Under the pieces are notes generated by a model that was not told the origin of the DNA, did not search any database, and saw nothing but the letters and a program-made list of their open reading frames with translations. Below, in pieces: positions 1 through 6,281 of a stretch of 6,498 bases of DNA. Origin of the DNA: Spirochaetaceae bacterium (lineage in GTDB: Bacteria; Spirochaetota; Spirochaetia; Treponematales; Breznakiellaceae); contig JAISDG010000136.1 in assembly GCA_031265015.1 (NCBI GenBank), positions 1 through 6,498 on the forward strand, in the 5' to 3' direction. Position 1 is the first letter of the stretch, and the number at the start of each line of letters is the position of its first letter. The translations under genes were made by a program, and so were the position numbers.

Positions 1-224
1 CCGCGATCCCCGCACAGGGCAAAGGCCTTCTCAAAAACCGGGGAATCCGGGGGAAGAGCGCCTTTAAAGTCAAGATCTTTCAGGATAAAGGACATGAACG
101 CCCGGGAAAAACCCAGGGAAGCGGCCAGGGAAACATAGTTTTCCAGTTCCGGGAGAGAGGTAAATTCGGGATACACGCTGATTCCAAGTTCCCTGGTTTC
201 CCCGGTATTGTTCACCACGTTCAT
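1..224 (-). CDS. DUF871/MupG-family TIM-barrel protein, N-terminal part (cut by the left edge)
   Basis: Only about 74 N-terminal residues are visible. After a short leader (MNVVNNTGETRE) comes LGISVYPEF, then a helix region with YVSLAASLGFSRAFMSF. This is the hallmark opening of DUF871 proteins: a first beta strand LGISxYPE, then a helix ending in GFxRxF. The best-known members are MupG enzymes, 6-phospho-N-acetylmuramidases that cleave MurNAc-6P-GlcNAc in the cytoplasm. Many other members sit beside phospho-beta-glucosidases and PTS genes and have no proven substrate. The ATG at 224-222 overlaps the TGA of the upstream GH4 gene (223-221) as ATGA, so the two are almost certainly co-transcribed and translationally coupled. 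No signal peptide is seen. The family call rests on remembered motifs, and the muramidase activity cannot be judged from this fragment. A different phosphosugar substrate is quite possible given the neighbours. Confidence 0.75.
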   Translation of the reverse strand, partial: MNVVNNTGETRELGISVYPEFTSLPELENYVSLAASLGFSRAFMSFILKDLDFKGALPPDSPVFEKAFALCGDR

Positions 225-1582
225 GTTTCTATCCTGCGGGGAATCCGGCCGGGACTCTTTGCCAGATAATCCAGCAGCGGTTTGTGGGCGGCGATAAATT
301 CGTCCATCATCGTTTTTGCGGTTTCATAATCGTTGACAAAGGGATTGCTGATCATCGCCGCCAGGGCGTCGTCGTAGGAGCGGTTAACGGCGGCTTTAAC
401 GGCAAGCTGCTCGTATGTTTTGACGTAACCGATAAGCCCGGCCACCTTTTCCGGCATTTTACCGATAACCAGGGGACTGGCCCCGGCCGCGCCGATAAGG
501 GCATTGGTTTCTATCACCGCGTTATAGGGCAGATCGCTGATCGTTCCCCTGTTCAGGACATTCACCGTGTGTATCTCGTTCCGATCGTTGTATATCGCGT
601 CGATAAGGGCCACCGCCGCCTCGGAATAGTACGCGCCGCCCCGCTGTTCAAGTTCCGCCGGTTTTTCATCGACCGATTTGTCGGCATACAGCTCAAAAAG
701 CTTTCGCTCGATTTCCTGTACCACCAGGGCCCGGGAACCGTTCTGCCTATAGTTTTCTTCCTGCTCCTTCAGCATGGCCCGGCATTTAAAATAATACCGG
801 TGATAAAAATTGGTAAGCATGCCCAGAGAACGGATAAACCAGGGATCCCAGAGCACGTCGGAAACCAGTTTAAGTTTTTCCCTGGCTTCACCTTCCGCTT
901 TTTCGTACAGGTCTATCAGATCATTGATTATCGATTTTCCGTCCAGGGTTACGTCCCGGACAAAACTCATGTGGTTAAGCCCCACAAATTCCGCGTTGAT
1001 TCGCTGGGGTTCCACTTCCAGCAGCGCGGCAATGGCCCGTTTGGTAGTAATGGGCCCGTTACAAAGCCCTATGGCCCTGACCCCGGTATAGTTGAGGATC
1101 CCCTCGGTGATGATTCCCGCGGGATTGGTAAAGTTGATAAGCCATGCCCTGGGGGACAGTTCCTCTATATCCCGGCAGATGTCAAAAATCACCGGCAGGG
1201 TCCTGAGGGCATAGGCATAACCGCCGGGCCCGGTGGTTTCCTGGCCGATAATCCCGTACTTAAGCGGAATCGCCTCGTCCCTGGCCCGGCCGGCCAAGCC
1301 CCCAACCCTGAACTGGGACAGCACAAAATCCGCCCCCTCCAGCGCGGCCCGGCGGTCAAGGGACGGATATATCCTTATACCGGAGCCGGCTTTTTTTGCC
1401 ATTCTGCCGGCAAAAGCCGCAATAACGGAAAGCTTTTTTTCCCCCTCGGGAATATCAAGGAGCCAGAGTTCCCGGACCGGCAGTGTGTCTTTACGCCGCA
1501 GGATACCGTCCACAAGCTCCGGAGTATAACTGGACCCCCCGCCTATGACCGTTACTTTTATCCCCTTACCGTCATGTTCCAT
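221..1582 (-). CDS. GH4 family NAD- and metal-dependent 6-phospho-glycosidase (probably 6-phospho-beta-glucosidase, LicH/CelF type)
   Basis: A 453-residue protein of normal length for glycoside hydrolase family 4. GH4 enzymes hydrolyse 6-phosphoglycosides in the cytoplasm by transient NAD-dependent oxidation at C3, using a divalent metal. Visible signatures are a Rossmann loop (IGGGSSYTPELV, residues 13-24), Asp43 at the end of the second strand, GQETTGPGG (113-121), NFTNPAG (150-156), LCNGP with the metal-ligand Cys174, and GLNHMSF with the metal-ligand His204. Tyr260 in FYHRYY is a likely catalytic base by analogy with other GH4 members. An Asn after the metal Cys (CN rather than CD) favours the 6-phospho-beta-glucosidase branch over 6-phospho-alpha-glucosidase or alpha-galacturonidase. 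The start is supported by GGAG 8 nt upstream of the ATG and by a strong promoter. It is the first gene of the minus-strand operon, and its stop overlaps the start of the MupG-type gene. The exact sugar is not readable from sequence. Confidence 0.92.
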   Translation of the reverse strand: MEHDGKGIKVTVIGGGSSYTPELVDGILRRKDTLPVRELWLLDIPEGEKKLSVIAAFAGRMAKKAGSGIRIYPSLDRRAALEGADFVLSQFRVGGLAGRARDEAIPLKYGIIGQETTGPGGYAYALRTLPVIFDICRDIEELSPRAWLINFTNPAGIITEGILNYTGVRAIGLCNGPITTKRAIAALLEVEPQRINAEFVGLNHMSFVRDVTLDGKSIINDLIDLYEKAEGEAREKLKLVSDVLWDPWFIRSLGMLTNFYHRYYFKCRAMLKEQEENYRQNGSRALVVQEIERKLFELYADKSVDEKPAELEQRGGAYYSEAAVALIDAIYNDRNEIHTVNVLNRGTISDLPYNAVIETNALIGAAGASPLVIGKMPEKVAGLIGYVKTYEQLAVKAAVNRSYDDALAAMISNPFVNDYETAKTMMDEFIAAHKPLLDYLAKSPGRIPRRIET

Positions 1583-1600
1583 TTTGTTTTCTCCGTTATG

Positions 1601-1630
1601 CCGGATACAGTATAGGGGATAAAAATCCGG
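1601..1630. promoter_or_regulatory. Inverted repeat flanking the GH4 -10 box (candidate operator)
   Basis: Perfect 6-bp arms CCGGAT (1601-1606) and ATCCGG (1625-1630) enclose the -10 element of the minus-strand promoter. A smaller dyad, GGAT-N4-ATCC (1617-1628), lies between its -10 and -35 boxes. The location fits a repressor site, but the arms are short and could be chance. Confidence 0.3.
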
Positions 1631-1637
1631 GTGTCAA
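1602..1637 (-). promoter_or_regulatory. Promoter of the GH4/MupG-type operon
   Basis: Read on the minus strand, a perfect TTGACA (1637-1632) is followed after exactly 17 nt by TATACT (1614-1609), a near-consensus sigma70-type promoter. Transcription would start near 1602, giving a leader of about 20 nt that carries GGAG (1594-1591) 8 nt before the GH4 ATG. Basis: seen directly. Activity is inferred from consensus match and placement. Confidence 0.8.
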
Positions 1638-1677
1638 CAAAAATAAATATAAAAACAACATAAAAACACATGTTTTA
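1638..1677. promoter_or_regulatory. AT-rich block with repeated half-sites between the two divergent -35 boxes (candidate operator or UP elements)
   Basis: This 40-bp stretch is almost pure A/T in an otherwise GC-rich window. ATAAAAACA occurs twice in direct orientation (1649-1657 and 1660-1668), an 11-bp period of about one helical turn. The opposite-strand form TGTTTTAT follows at 1671-1678, and AAAACACATGTTTT (1663-1676) is a near-perfect dyad. TGTTT-rich repeats resemble sites of some sugar-responsive DeoR-family repressors, and such a protein is encoded in the plus-strand operon. The same sequence could instead serve as UP elements for both promoters. Confidence 0.5.
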
Positions 1678-1713
1678 TTGACATTTTCTGTGTTGTGGTA
1701 TACCATAAGGCCA
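1678..1713 (+). promoter_or_regulatory. Promoter of the glycyl radical enzyme operon
   Basis: A perfect TTGACA (1678-1683) is followed after 17 nt by TACCAT (1701-1706), a 4/6 match to TATAAT. TATACC at 1699-1704 is an alternative with a 15-nt spacer. Transcription would begin near 1713, so the leader is only about 13 nt and starts at the AGGAGG ribosome-binding site itself. The weak -10 box beside a perfect -35 box fits a promoter that is regulated. Confidence 0.65.
1693..1708. promoter_or_regulatory. Palindrome over the -10 box of the glycyl radical enzyme promoter (candidate operator)
   Basis: TTGTGGTATACCATAA is a 16-bp dyad with a perfect 10-bp core (TGGTATACCA, 1696-1705) and one mismatched pair. 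It covers the -10 element, where a bound repressor would block polymerase. TGGTATACCA cores are typical of GntR-family sites such as the ExuR/UxuR type. The only regulator encoded here is DeoR-type, so the cognate protein is uncertain. Confidence 0.5.
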
Positions 1714-1718
1714 GGAGG
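1713..1718 (+). promoter_or_regulatory. Ribosome-binding site that sets the glycyl radical enzyme start
   Basis: AGGAGG lies 7 nt before the ATG at 1726. It decides against the longer reading from an ATG-less upstream start at 1678 (TTG), which falls inside the -35 box and has no ribosome-binding site. Confidence 0.85.
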
Positions 1719-1725
1719 CGCAAAC

Positions 1726-4140
1726 ATGAAGGAAGAATTACTGCGCTTTGTCCCCCGCGGCGATCACTGCGATTTTAAGCGGATCAGACGTTTCCAGGAA
1801 CGGATGAACGCCCGGCTCCCCGCCATCTGCCCCGAACGGGCCGAAATTATTACGGCCGCTTACCAAAGGACCGAAGGGGAGCCCATCGTACTGCGCCGGG
1901 CCAGGGCCTTCGCGGAAATTCTTGCCGGCATGACCGTTTATATAGAACCGGACACCCTTATTCCGGGAAATCAGGCAAGCTCAAATTTTGCGGCCCCGGT
2001 TTTTCCCGAATATTCCTACGACTGGATCATTGAAGAGCTGGATGAATTTGAAGGCCGTTCCGGGGATTATTTTACCATTACCGAAGATACCAAAAAACGG
2101 CTTCGGGCGCTGGAACCGTACTGGCGGGGAAAAACCCATAAGGATGAAGTGCTCTCAAAACTTCCTCCCATAAACCATCTTGCCGAAAAACAGGGAGTGC
2201 TCCACCGGGGGGGCATATCCATGTCCGGAGACGGCCACATAATCCCCGAACACAGCCTGGTGCTTGCCGAAGGCTACGGGGGCCTGGCCGCCATAGCCCG
2301 CAAAAATCTTGACCGGGACGGTCTCAGCGGCGAACAGCGGGACTTTTACCATGCCGTGGTTATCGCCATGAAAGGCGCCCTGGGATACATCAAACGGCTG
2401 GGCAGGGCCGCGGCGGCCGGCGCGGAAAAAGAACAGGACCCTAAACGAAAGGCGGAACTTGAAAGCCTGGCGGCGATGTTTACAACCTTTATGGAAAAAG
2501 GCGCCGGGAATTTTCATGAAGCGGTGGAAGCGGTTTATCTGACCCATCTGCTTATGATGATAGAAAGCAACGGCCATTCCTTTTCCTTCGGCCGTTTTGA
2601 TCAGTACATCTATCCGTATTATAAAAAAGATATTGACGCCGAAATTATTACCAAAGAAAAGGCCCTGGAGATCATAACCCATTTTTTTATCATGACCAAT
2701 TCGCTTAACAAAGTCCGTCCCTGGGATCACACCCGGTATTCGGGGGGCTACCCCCTGTATTCCAACCTGATGGTAGGGGGCATGAAGGGCGACGGCAGCG
2801 ACGGGACCAACGATCTGAGCTATCTGTGCCTTGAAGCCATGAGCCTTTCCCGGCTGCCCGAACCGAATCTGAGCGTCCGGTTTTGGGAAAAAACTCCCCA
2901 TGATCTGATTCTTGACGCGTCCCGGCTTATCAGGAAGGGTTTCGGCATGCCGTCGGTTTTTTGCGACGAGGTGGTTATTCCCGCGATGATGACCCTGGAT
3001 TTGGACCTGGAAACCGCCAGGGACTACGCTTCCATGGGCTGTGTTGAAACCGCAATCCCCGGCAAATGGGGGCACAGGGCCACCGGCATGACCTATATCA
3101 ACTTTGGCAAGGTCTTTGAAATAGCGCTGAACCACGGCATTGATCCCGGAACGGGGATACGCCTTACCGGCCATAGTTCCGGGGACGAATATCAAAGTTA
3201 TGATGAACTGTGGGCCGCCTGGAAAAAAACCCTTAAATTTTATTTCGATCTTGCGGTGGACTGCGATCTTATCTGCGACCAATCCCTTAAATACCACGAC
3301 GCCGATCCTTTTGCCTCCGCCACCGTGGACTGCGCCCTGGAACGGGGCAGGACCCTGAAAAACGGCGGCGCGCGGTATGATTATGTCAGCCAGTCAAACA
3401 TCGGCCCGTCGGTGGTGGGGGACAGCCTGGCGGCGGTAAAAAAACTGGTCTTCGAAGAGAGGACGTTGGACATGAAGTCCCTCAAAGCGGCCCTGGCCGG
3501 TAACTTTCAGGGTCCCGGGGGGGCGCGGATCCGGGCCCTGTGCAGAAAAGCGCCTAAATTCGGCAACGACGACGATTATGTCGATCGTATTGTGGCCGAT
3601 GTATACGAGTCGTATCTGGAACTGCTGCCGGAATATAAAACCGACCGGGCGGGCCGCGGTCCCGCCGGATGCGGCTATACCATGTCAACCTCCAACATCA
3701 CCAGTTATGTTCCCAACGGGTTTGACGTGGGCGCTACCCCCGACGGACGGCTGGCGGGAAAACCCCTGAACGAGGGGGCGTCCCCCTGTTTGGGGGCGGA
3801 CAGGGAAGGCCCCACCGCGGTCATCAATTCAATCTCCAAACTGCCCAATGACCGCATCGCCGGCGGACAGCTCCTTAACATGCGTTTTTCCCCGGGCGCT
3901 TTGGCGGGGGATGAAAATCTGGAAAAATTCGCCTGCTTTATCGAAGCCGGCCGCTTAAAAAAGGTTTTTCACAACCAGTTTAATATCGTGGATTCGGCAA
4001 CGCTCCGGGCGGCCAGGGAACACCCCGAAGAATACCCGGATCTGATGGTCCGGGTAGCGGGGTACTGCGCTCTCTTTTCCACGCTTATGCCCGAGGCCCA
4101 GGATGCCATTATCGCCAGAACGGAACTGGGCTGGAACTGA
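1726..4140 (+). CDS. ybiW: Glycyl radical enzyme, YbiW-like (probable 1,5-anhydroglucitol-6-phosphate lyase type; often annotated formate acetyltransferase/PflD)
   Basis: An 804-residue protein with the PFL-like N-terminal domain (about 15-640) and the C-terminal glycyl radical domain. Key residues are Cys439 with Glu441 in MGCVETAIPGKWG (the thiyl-radical Cys and general base of the dehydratase/lyase-type enzymes) and Gly779 in RVAGY, 25 residues from the C-terminus. The lone C-x-E motif, not the Cys-Cys pair of true pyruvate formate-lyase, argues against formate production. Remembered E. coli YbiW motifs match well: GNQAS (81-85), PEYSYDWI, ESNGHSFSFGRFDQY (280-294), NLSVRF, GFGMP and GGARYD (547-552). 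E. coli PflD differs at several of these, for example ESNASSLSLGR. YbiW is reported to open the ring of 1,5-anhydroglucitol-6-phosphate to 1-deoxyfructose-6-phosphate. Substrate identity here is inferred. The enzyme is oxygen-sensitive and needs the activase encoded next, which overlaps its 3' end. Start chosen by AGGAGG at 1713-1718. Confidence 0.9.
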   Translation: MKEELLRFVPRGDHCDFKRIRRFQERMNARLPAICPERAEIITAAYQRTEGEPIVLRRARAFAEILAGMTVYIEPDTLIPGNQASSNFAAPVFPEYSYDWIIEELDEFEGRSGDYFTITEDTKKRLRALEPYWRGKTHKDEVLSKLPPINHLAEKQGVLHRGGISMSGDGHIIPEHSLVLAEGYGGLAAIARKNLDRDGLSGEQRDFYHAVVIAMKGALGYIKRLGRAAAAGAEKEQDPKRKAELESLAAMFTTFMEKGAGNFHEAVEAVYLTHLLMMIESNGHSFSFGRFDQYIYPYYKKDIDAEIITKEKALEIITHFFIMTNSLNKVRPWDHTRYSGGYPLYSNLMVGGMKGDGSDGTNDLSYLCLEAMSLSRLPEPNLSVRFWEKTPHDLILDASRLIRKGFGMPSVFCDEVVIPAMMTLDLDLETARDYASMGCVETAIPGKWGHRATGMTYINFGKVFEIALNHGIDPGTGIRLTGHSSGDEYQSYDELWAAWKKTLKFYFDLAVDCDLICDQSLKYHDADPFASATVDCALERGRTLKNGGARYDYVSQSNIGPSVVGDSLAAVKKLVFEERTLDMKSLKAALAGNFQGPGGARIRALCRKAPKFGNDDDYVDRIVADVYESYLELLPEYKTDRAGRGPAGCGYTMSTSNITSYVPNGFDVGATPDGRLAGKPLNEGASPCLGADREGPTAVINSISKLPNDRIAGGQLLNMRFSPGALAGDENLEKFACFIEAGRLKKVFHNQFNIVDSATLRAAREHPEEYPDLMVRVAGYCALFSTLMPEAQDAIIARTELGWN

Positions 4141-5050
4141 GGATGCCGGAACCCGCGGTTCCATTTCCAAAGTACAGCGTTATTCCACCCGGGACGGTCC
4201 GGGCATACGGAGTACGGTCTTTTGTATGGGCTGTAACCTCCGGTGCCTGTGGTGTTCAAACCCCGAACTTATCGACGGTACGGCGCAGATCCTGTACCAC
4301 GGGGAACGCTGTGTCCGCTGCGGGGCCTGCGCCGCCCTTTCCCGGGGGACAATCCGTACCGGTTCCGGAGGCTGCGAGATAGACCGGAAGCGCTGCGCGA
4401 ACCTGGCCGAATGCGCCGCTGCCTGCAGCTACGAAGCCTACGAAACCATAGGGCGGAGCGTGTCCCCGCCGGACCTCGCCCGGGCCCTGCTGGGGGATAA
4501 AGTGTTTTTTGACCGGTCCCGGGGCGGGGTTACCTTTTCCGGGGGGGAACCGGCGCTGCAGGCGGAGTTTGTAGCTGAAACGGCGGCGCTTTTACGAAGC
4601 GCGGGGACCCATGTCGTCCTGGATACCGCGGGGGCCGTAGCCTGGGAAGCCCTTGAAACCGCCGCGGCAAAAGCGGATATACTTTTATACGATCTTAAAG
4701 CCTTTGACGAAAAACCGCACCTTGCCTGTACCGGGGTTTCCAACGCGGGTATACTGGAAAATGCCGAACGGCTTGCGAGGATCGGCAGAAAACTCTGTGT
4801 CCGGCTGGTTCTTGCGCCGGGTTACAACGACGGCGGGGATTTGACAAAACGGCTGCGCTTTGTCAAATCCCTGGGAAGCGCGGTTGTACAGACCGACATC
4901 CTTCCCCTGCACAGGCTGGGCGCGGGTAAATACAGGGCCCTGGGCATTCCGGATCCCCTGGAAGGGGTTCCGGAATGCCCCGCGGAGGCGGCGGCGGCCG
5001 CGGCAGGGGAAGCTGAACGCATGGGGCTAAAGGTCACTATAGGCGGATAA
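4103..5050 (+). CDS. Glycyl radical enzyme activase (radical SAM, YbiY/PflC-like)
   Basis: A 315-residue radical-SAM enzyme that should install the glycyl radical on the upstream enzyme using S-adenosylmethionine and a 4Fe-4S cluster. The opening QRYSTRDGPGIRSTVF and the cluster motif C44-x3-C48-x2-C51, followed by W/C/SNPE, are diagnostic of the family. GGEP (147-150), DTAG, DLKAFD and the VRLVLAPGYND strand follow in the usual order. Between them lies a ferredoxin-like insert with Cys70, 73, 76, 98, 104 and 108. Compared with the usual two CxxCxxCxxxC motifs, the fourth Cys of the first is Ser80 and the second Cys of the second is Leu101. The only in-frame start codon is the ATG at 4103, with GAGG 6 nt upstream, giving a 38-nt overlap with the glycyl radical enzyme gene and about 20 extra residues before the conserved part. 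An unusual ATT start at 4163 cannot be excluded. Translation is likely coupled to the upstream gene. Confidence 0.9.
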   Translation: MPLSPERNWAGTEDAGTRGSISKVQRYSTRDGPGIRSTVFCMGCNLRCLWCSNPELIDGTAQILYHGERCVRCGACAALSRGTIRTGSGGCEIDRKRCANLAECAAACSYEAYETIGRSVSPPDLARALLGDKVFFDRSRGGVTFSGGEPALQAEFVAETAALLRSAGTHVVLDTAGAVAWEALETAAAKADILLYDLKAFDEKPHLACTGVSNAGILENAERLARIGRKLCVRLVLAPGYNDGGDLTKRLRFVKSLGSAVVQTDILPLHRLGAGKYRALGIPDPLEGVPECPAEAAAAAAGEAERMGLKVTIGG

Positions 5051-5051
5051 C

Positions 5052-5828
5052 ATGAATTCAACCCAGAGAAGAATGGAACTGTATCAGCTGTTCCAGAAAC
5101 AGGGAGCGGTGGAGGTAAGCGTCCTGGCGGAACAATTCGGGGTTTCGGCCATGACCATACGCCGGGATCTGGAATTGTTCGAAAAACAGGGACTGGTAAC
5201 TACCACTTACGGCGGCGCTTACTTTAACCGGGGAGCGGGGGTCGAGCCGGGGTTTGCGTTAAAACAGGGACACATGGCCGGGATAAAGAAAAAAATTGCC
5301 GAAACCGCCGCGGACCTTATCAGGGACGGGGATTCGCTTATCATAGACTGCGGTACCAGTACGGTAGAAATTCTTAAATTTATCCGGAAAAAAAACATTA
5401 CCGTCATTACCGGAGCGTGGTCCGCCGTGGGTTACCTGCACGGCAATCCGAAAATTACCCTGATCCTTGCCCCCGGTGAATATGACGAACTTTCCGCGGG
5501 GGCGGTCAGTTCCATCACCGCCGAATTTATCCGCAATTTCCATACCGACCTGGTTTTTATTAGTACCCAGGGACTTGATCCCGAGTACGGCGCAACGGTT
5601 CCCTCTTCCGTAGATGCCATGGTTAAGCGGGCCCTGCTGGAATCGGGGAAAAAGAAGGTGCTTCTGGTAGACAGCTCCAAGATCGGCAGCCGTTATTTTG
5701 CGCGCCATGCCAAAACGGAGGAATTTAACGTTATCATTACCGATGAAACCGTTTCGGAAGAACACGCGAAAAAACTCAGGGATCGCTGCGGGGAACTTGT
5801 TATTGCCGCCGTTTCACAAACACCGTAG
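5052..5828 (+). CDS. DeoR-family transcriptional regulator (sugar-phosphate-responsive repressor)
   Basis: A 258-residue protein of typical DeoR-family length. Residues 6-57 form the DeoR winged helix-turn-helix, with LAEQFGVSAMTIRRDLELFE as the recognition unit and the trailing YGGA wing. The C-terminal DeoRC sensor domain follows, with a phosphosugar-loop-like DCGTST (99-104) and the late DSSK motif (207-210). Such proteins usually repress a sugar operon and release DNA on binding a phosphorylated sugar intermediate. The ATG lies 1 nt after the activase stop with AGGCGG (5041-5046) 5 nt before it, so it is the third gene of the operon and probably autoregulated. Likely targets are the divergent promoters at 1601-1713. 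Family membership is clear from sequence. Target and effector are inferred from position. Confidence 0.9.
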   Translation: MNSTQRRMELYQLFQKQGAVEVSVLAEQFGVSAMTIRRDLELFEKQGLVTTTYGGAYFNRGAGVEPGFALKQGHMAGIKKKIAETAADLIRDGDSLIIDCGTSTVEILKFIRKKNITVITGAWSAVGYLHGNPKITLILAPGEYDELSAGAVSSITAEFIRNFHTDLVFISTQGLDPEYGATVPSSVDAMVKRALLESGKKKVLLVDSSKIGSRYFARHAKTEEFNVIITDETVSEEHAKKLRDRCGELVIAAVSQTP

Positions 5829-5842
5829 CGTCCGGCGAAAAC

Positions 5843-5871
5843 TTGCGGCGGCGGAACTTTTACCGTATACT
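5843..5871 (+). promoter_or_regulatory. Candidate promoter of the small hypothetical gene, predicting a nearly leaderless mRNA
   Basis: TTGCGG (5843-5848), then 17 nt, then TATACT (5866-5871). The -10 box is strong and the -35 box partial. Transcription would begin at about 5878, directly at the ATG at 5879. The 50-nt gap after the DeoR gene holds no evident terminator, so read-through from the operon is also possible. Confidence 0.45.
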
Positions 5872-5878
5872 AAAGGTC

Positions 5879-6259
5879 ATGAACACCTATCTGGAAACCC
5901 TTCCTTTAAATCATATTGTTAAGCGCTCCGGCCCTCCTGAAAACACCGTGCCCTTTACCGGGTATCCACGGCCCCACCCTTCGGAAAAGGATAAGCTCCT
6001 TTTGGTATACGACCCCCTGGGAATAAATCCCGCCATTATGGAATTCAAGGTGGAGGATATCCTTTATGTGGAAGAGATCCCCCAGGCGGTGACCGAATCG
6101 GGAGAAGGAATCCCCCTGGTAAAAATCTGGGTCCGCAGGGGCGGCCGGGGAGTCCTCCTGGAACCCTTTGAGGTGGACGATCCCATCCAGTTTATCAATA
6201 AAACCAGGGACGGTCAGGGCATGCTGCTTCCGGAAGGAAACACCGGGACGGGAATATGA
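5879..6259 (+). CDS. Conserved-looking hypothetical protein (126 aa), function unknown
   Basis: I cannot assign a function. The protein is soluble-looking, with no signal peptide or membrane segment. It opens MNTYLETLPLNHIVKRSG, then NTVPFTGYPRPHPSEKDK, and a compact beta-rich core containing LLLVYDPLGINPAIMEF, DILYVEEIPQAV and VKIWVRRG. The last 20 or so residues are Gly-rich and probably disordered. The composition and strand-like alternation look like a real folded protein, and I have a vague memory of similar small proteins in treponemes. I chose the ATG at 5879. A TTG at 5843 in the same frame would add 12 residues, but it coincides with a -35-like box and lacks a ribosome-binding site. 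The ATG has AAGG only 2 nt before it, so translation may be leaderless. It ends 22 nt before amrS and may share a transcript with it. Confidence 0.65.
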   Translation: MNTYLETLPLNHIVKRSGPPENTVPFTGYPRPHPSEKDKLLLVYDPLGINPAIMEFKVEDILYVEEIPQAVTESGEGIPLVKIWVRRGGRGVLLEPFEVDDPIQFINKTRDGQGMLLPEGNTGTGI

Positions 6260-6281
6260 TCCGCCCCGGAACCGCCGGATA

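Noticed and set aside
284..1615. Long plus-strand open frame (443 codons) opposite the GH4 gene
   Set aside because: It is the antisense shadow of a clear GH4 gene. The translation has no family signature and covers the GH4 promoter and start.
1678..1725. Upstream TTG start for the glycyl radical enzyme adding 16 residues
   Set aside because: The TTG is the first half of the -35 box and lacks a ribosome-binding site, whereas ATG 1726 has AGGAGG at ideal spacing.
2155..3297. Minus-strand open frame (380 codons) inside the glycyl radical enzyme gene
   Set aside because: Antisense shadow of an intact, motif-rich gene, with no recognisable domain, ribosome-binding site or promoter.
1726..4140. 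Classical pyruvate formate-lyase
   Set aside because: The active site has a single Cys followed by x-Glu (C439-V-E441) rather than adjacent cysteines, and the motifs follow YbiW.
4143..4382. ATG at 4143 just after the glycyl radical enzyme stop as the activase start
   Set aside because: It is in a different frame from the radical-SAM motif and gives only a 79-residue, signature-free product.
4966..5010. Ala/GCG-rich tract near the activase C-terminus as a repeat or frameshift site
   Set aside because: The frame stays open across it and ends in a normal conserved-type C-terminus, so it looks like an ordinary Ala/Glu-rich helix in GC-rich coding DNA.
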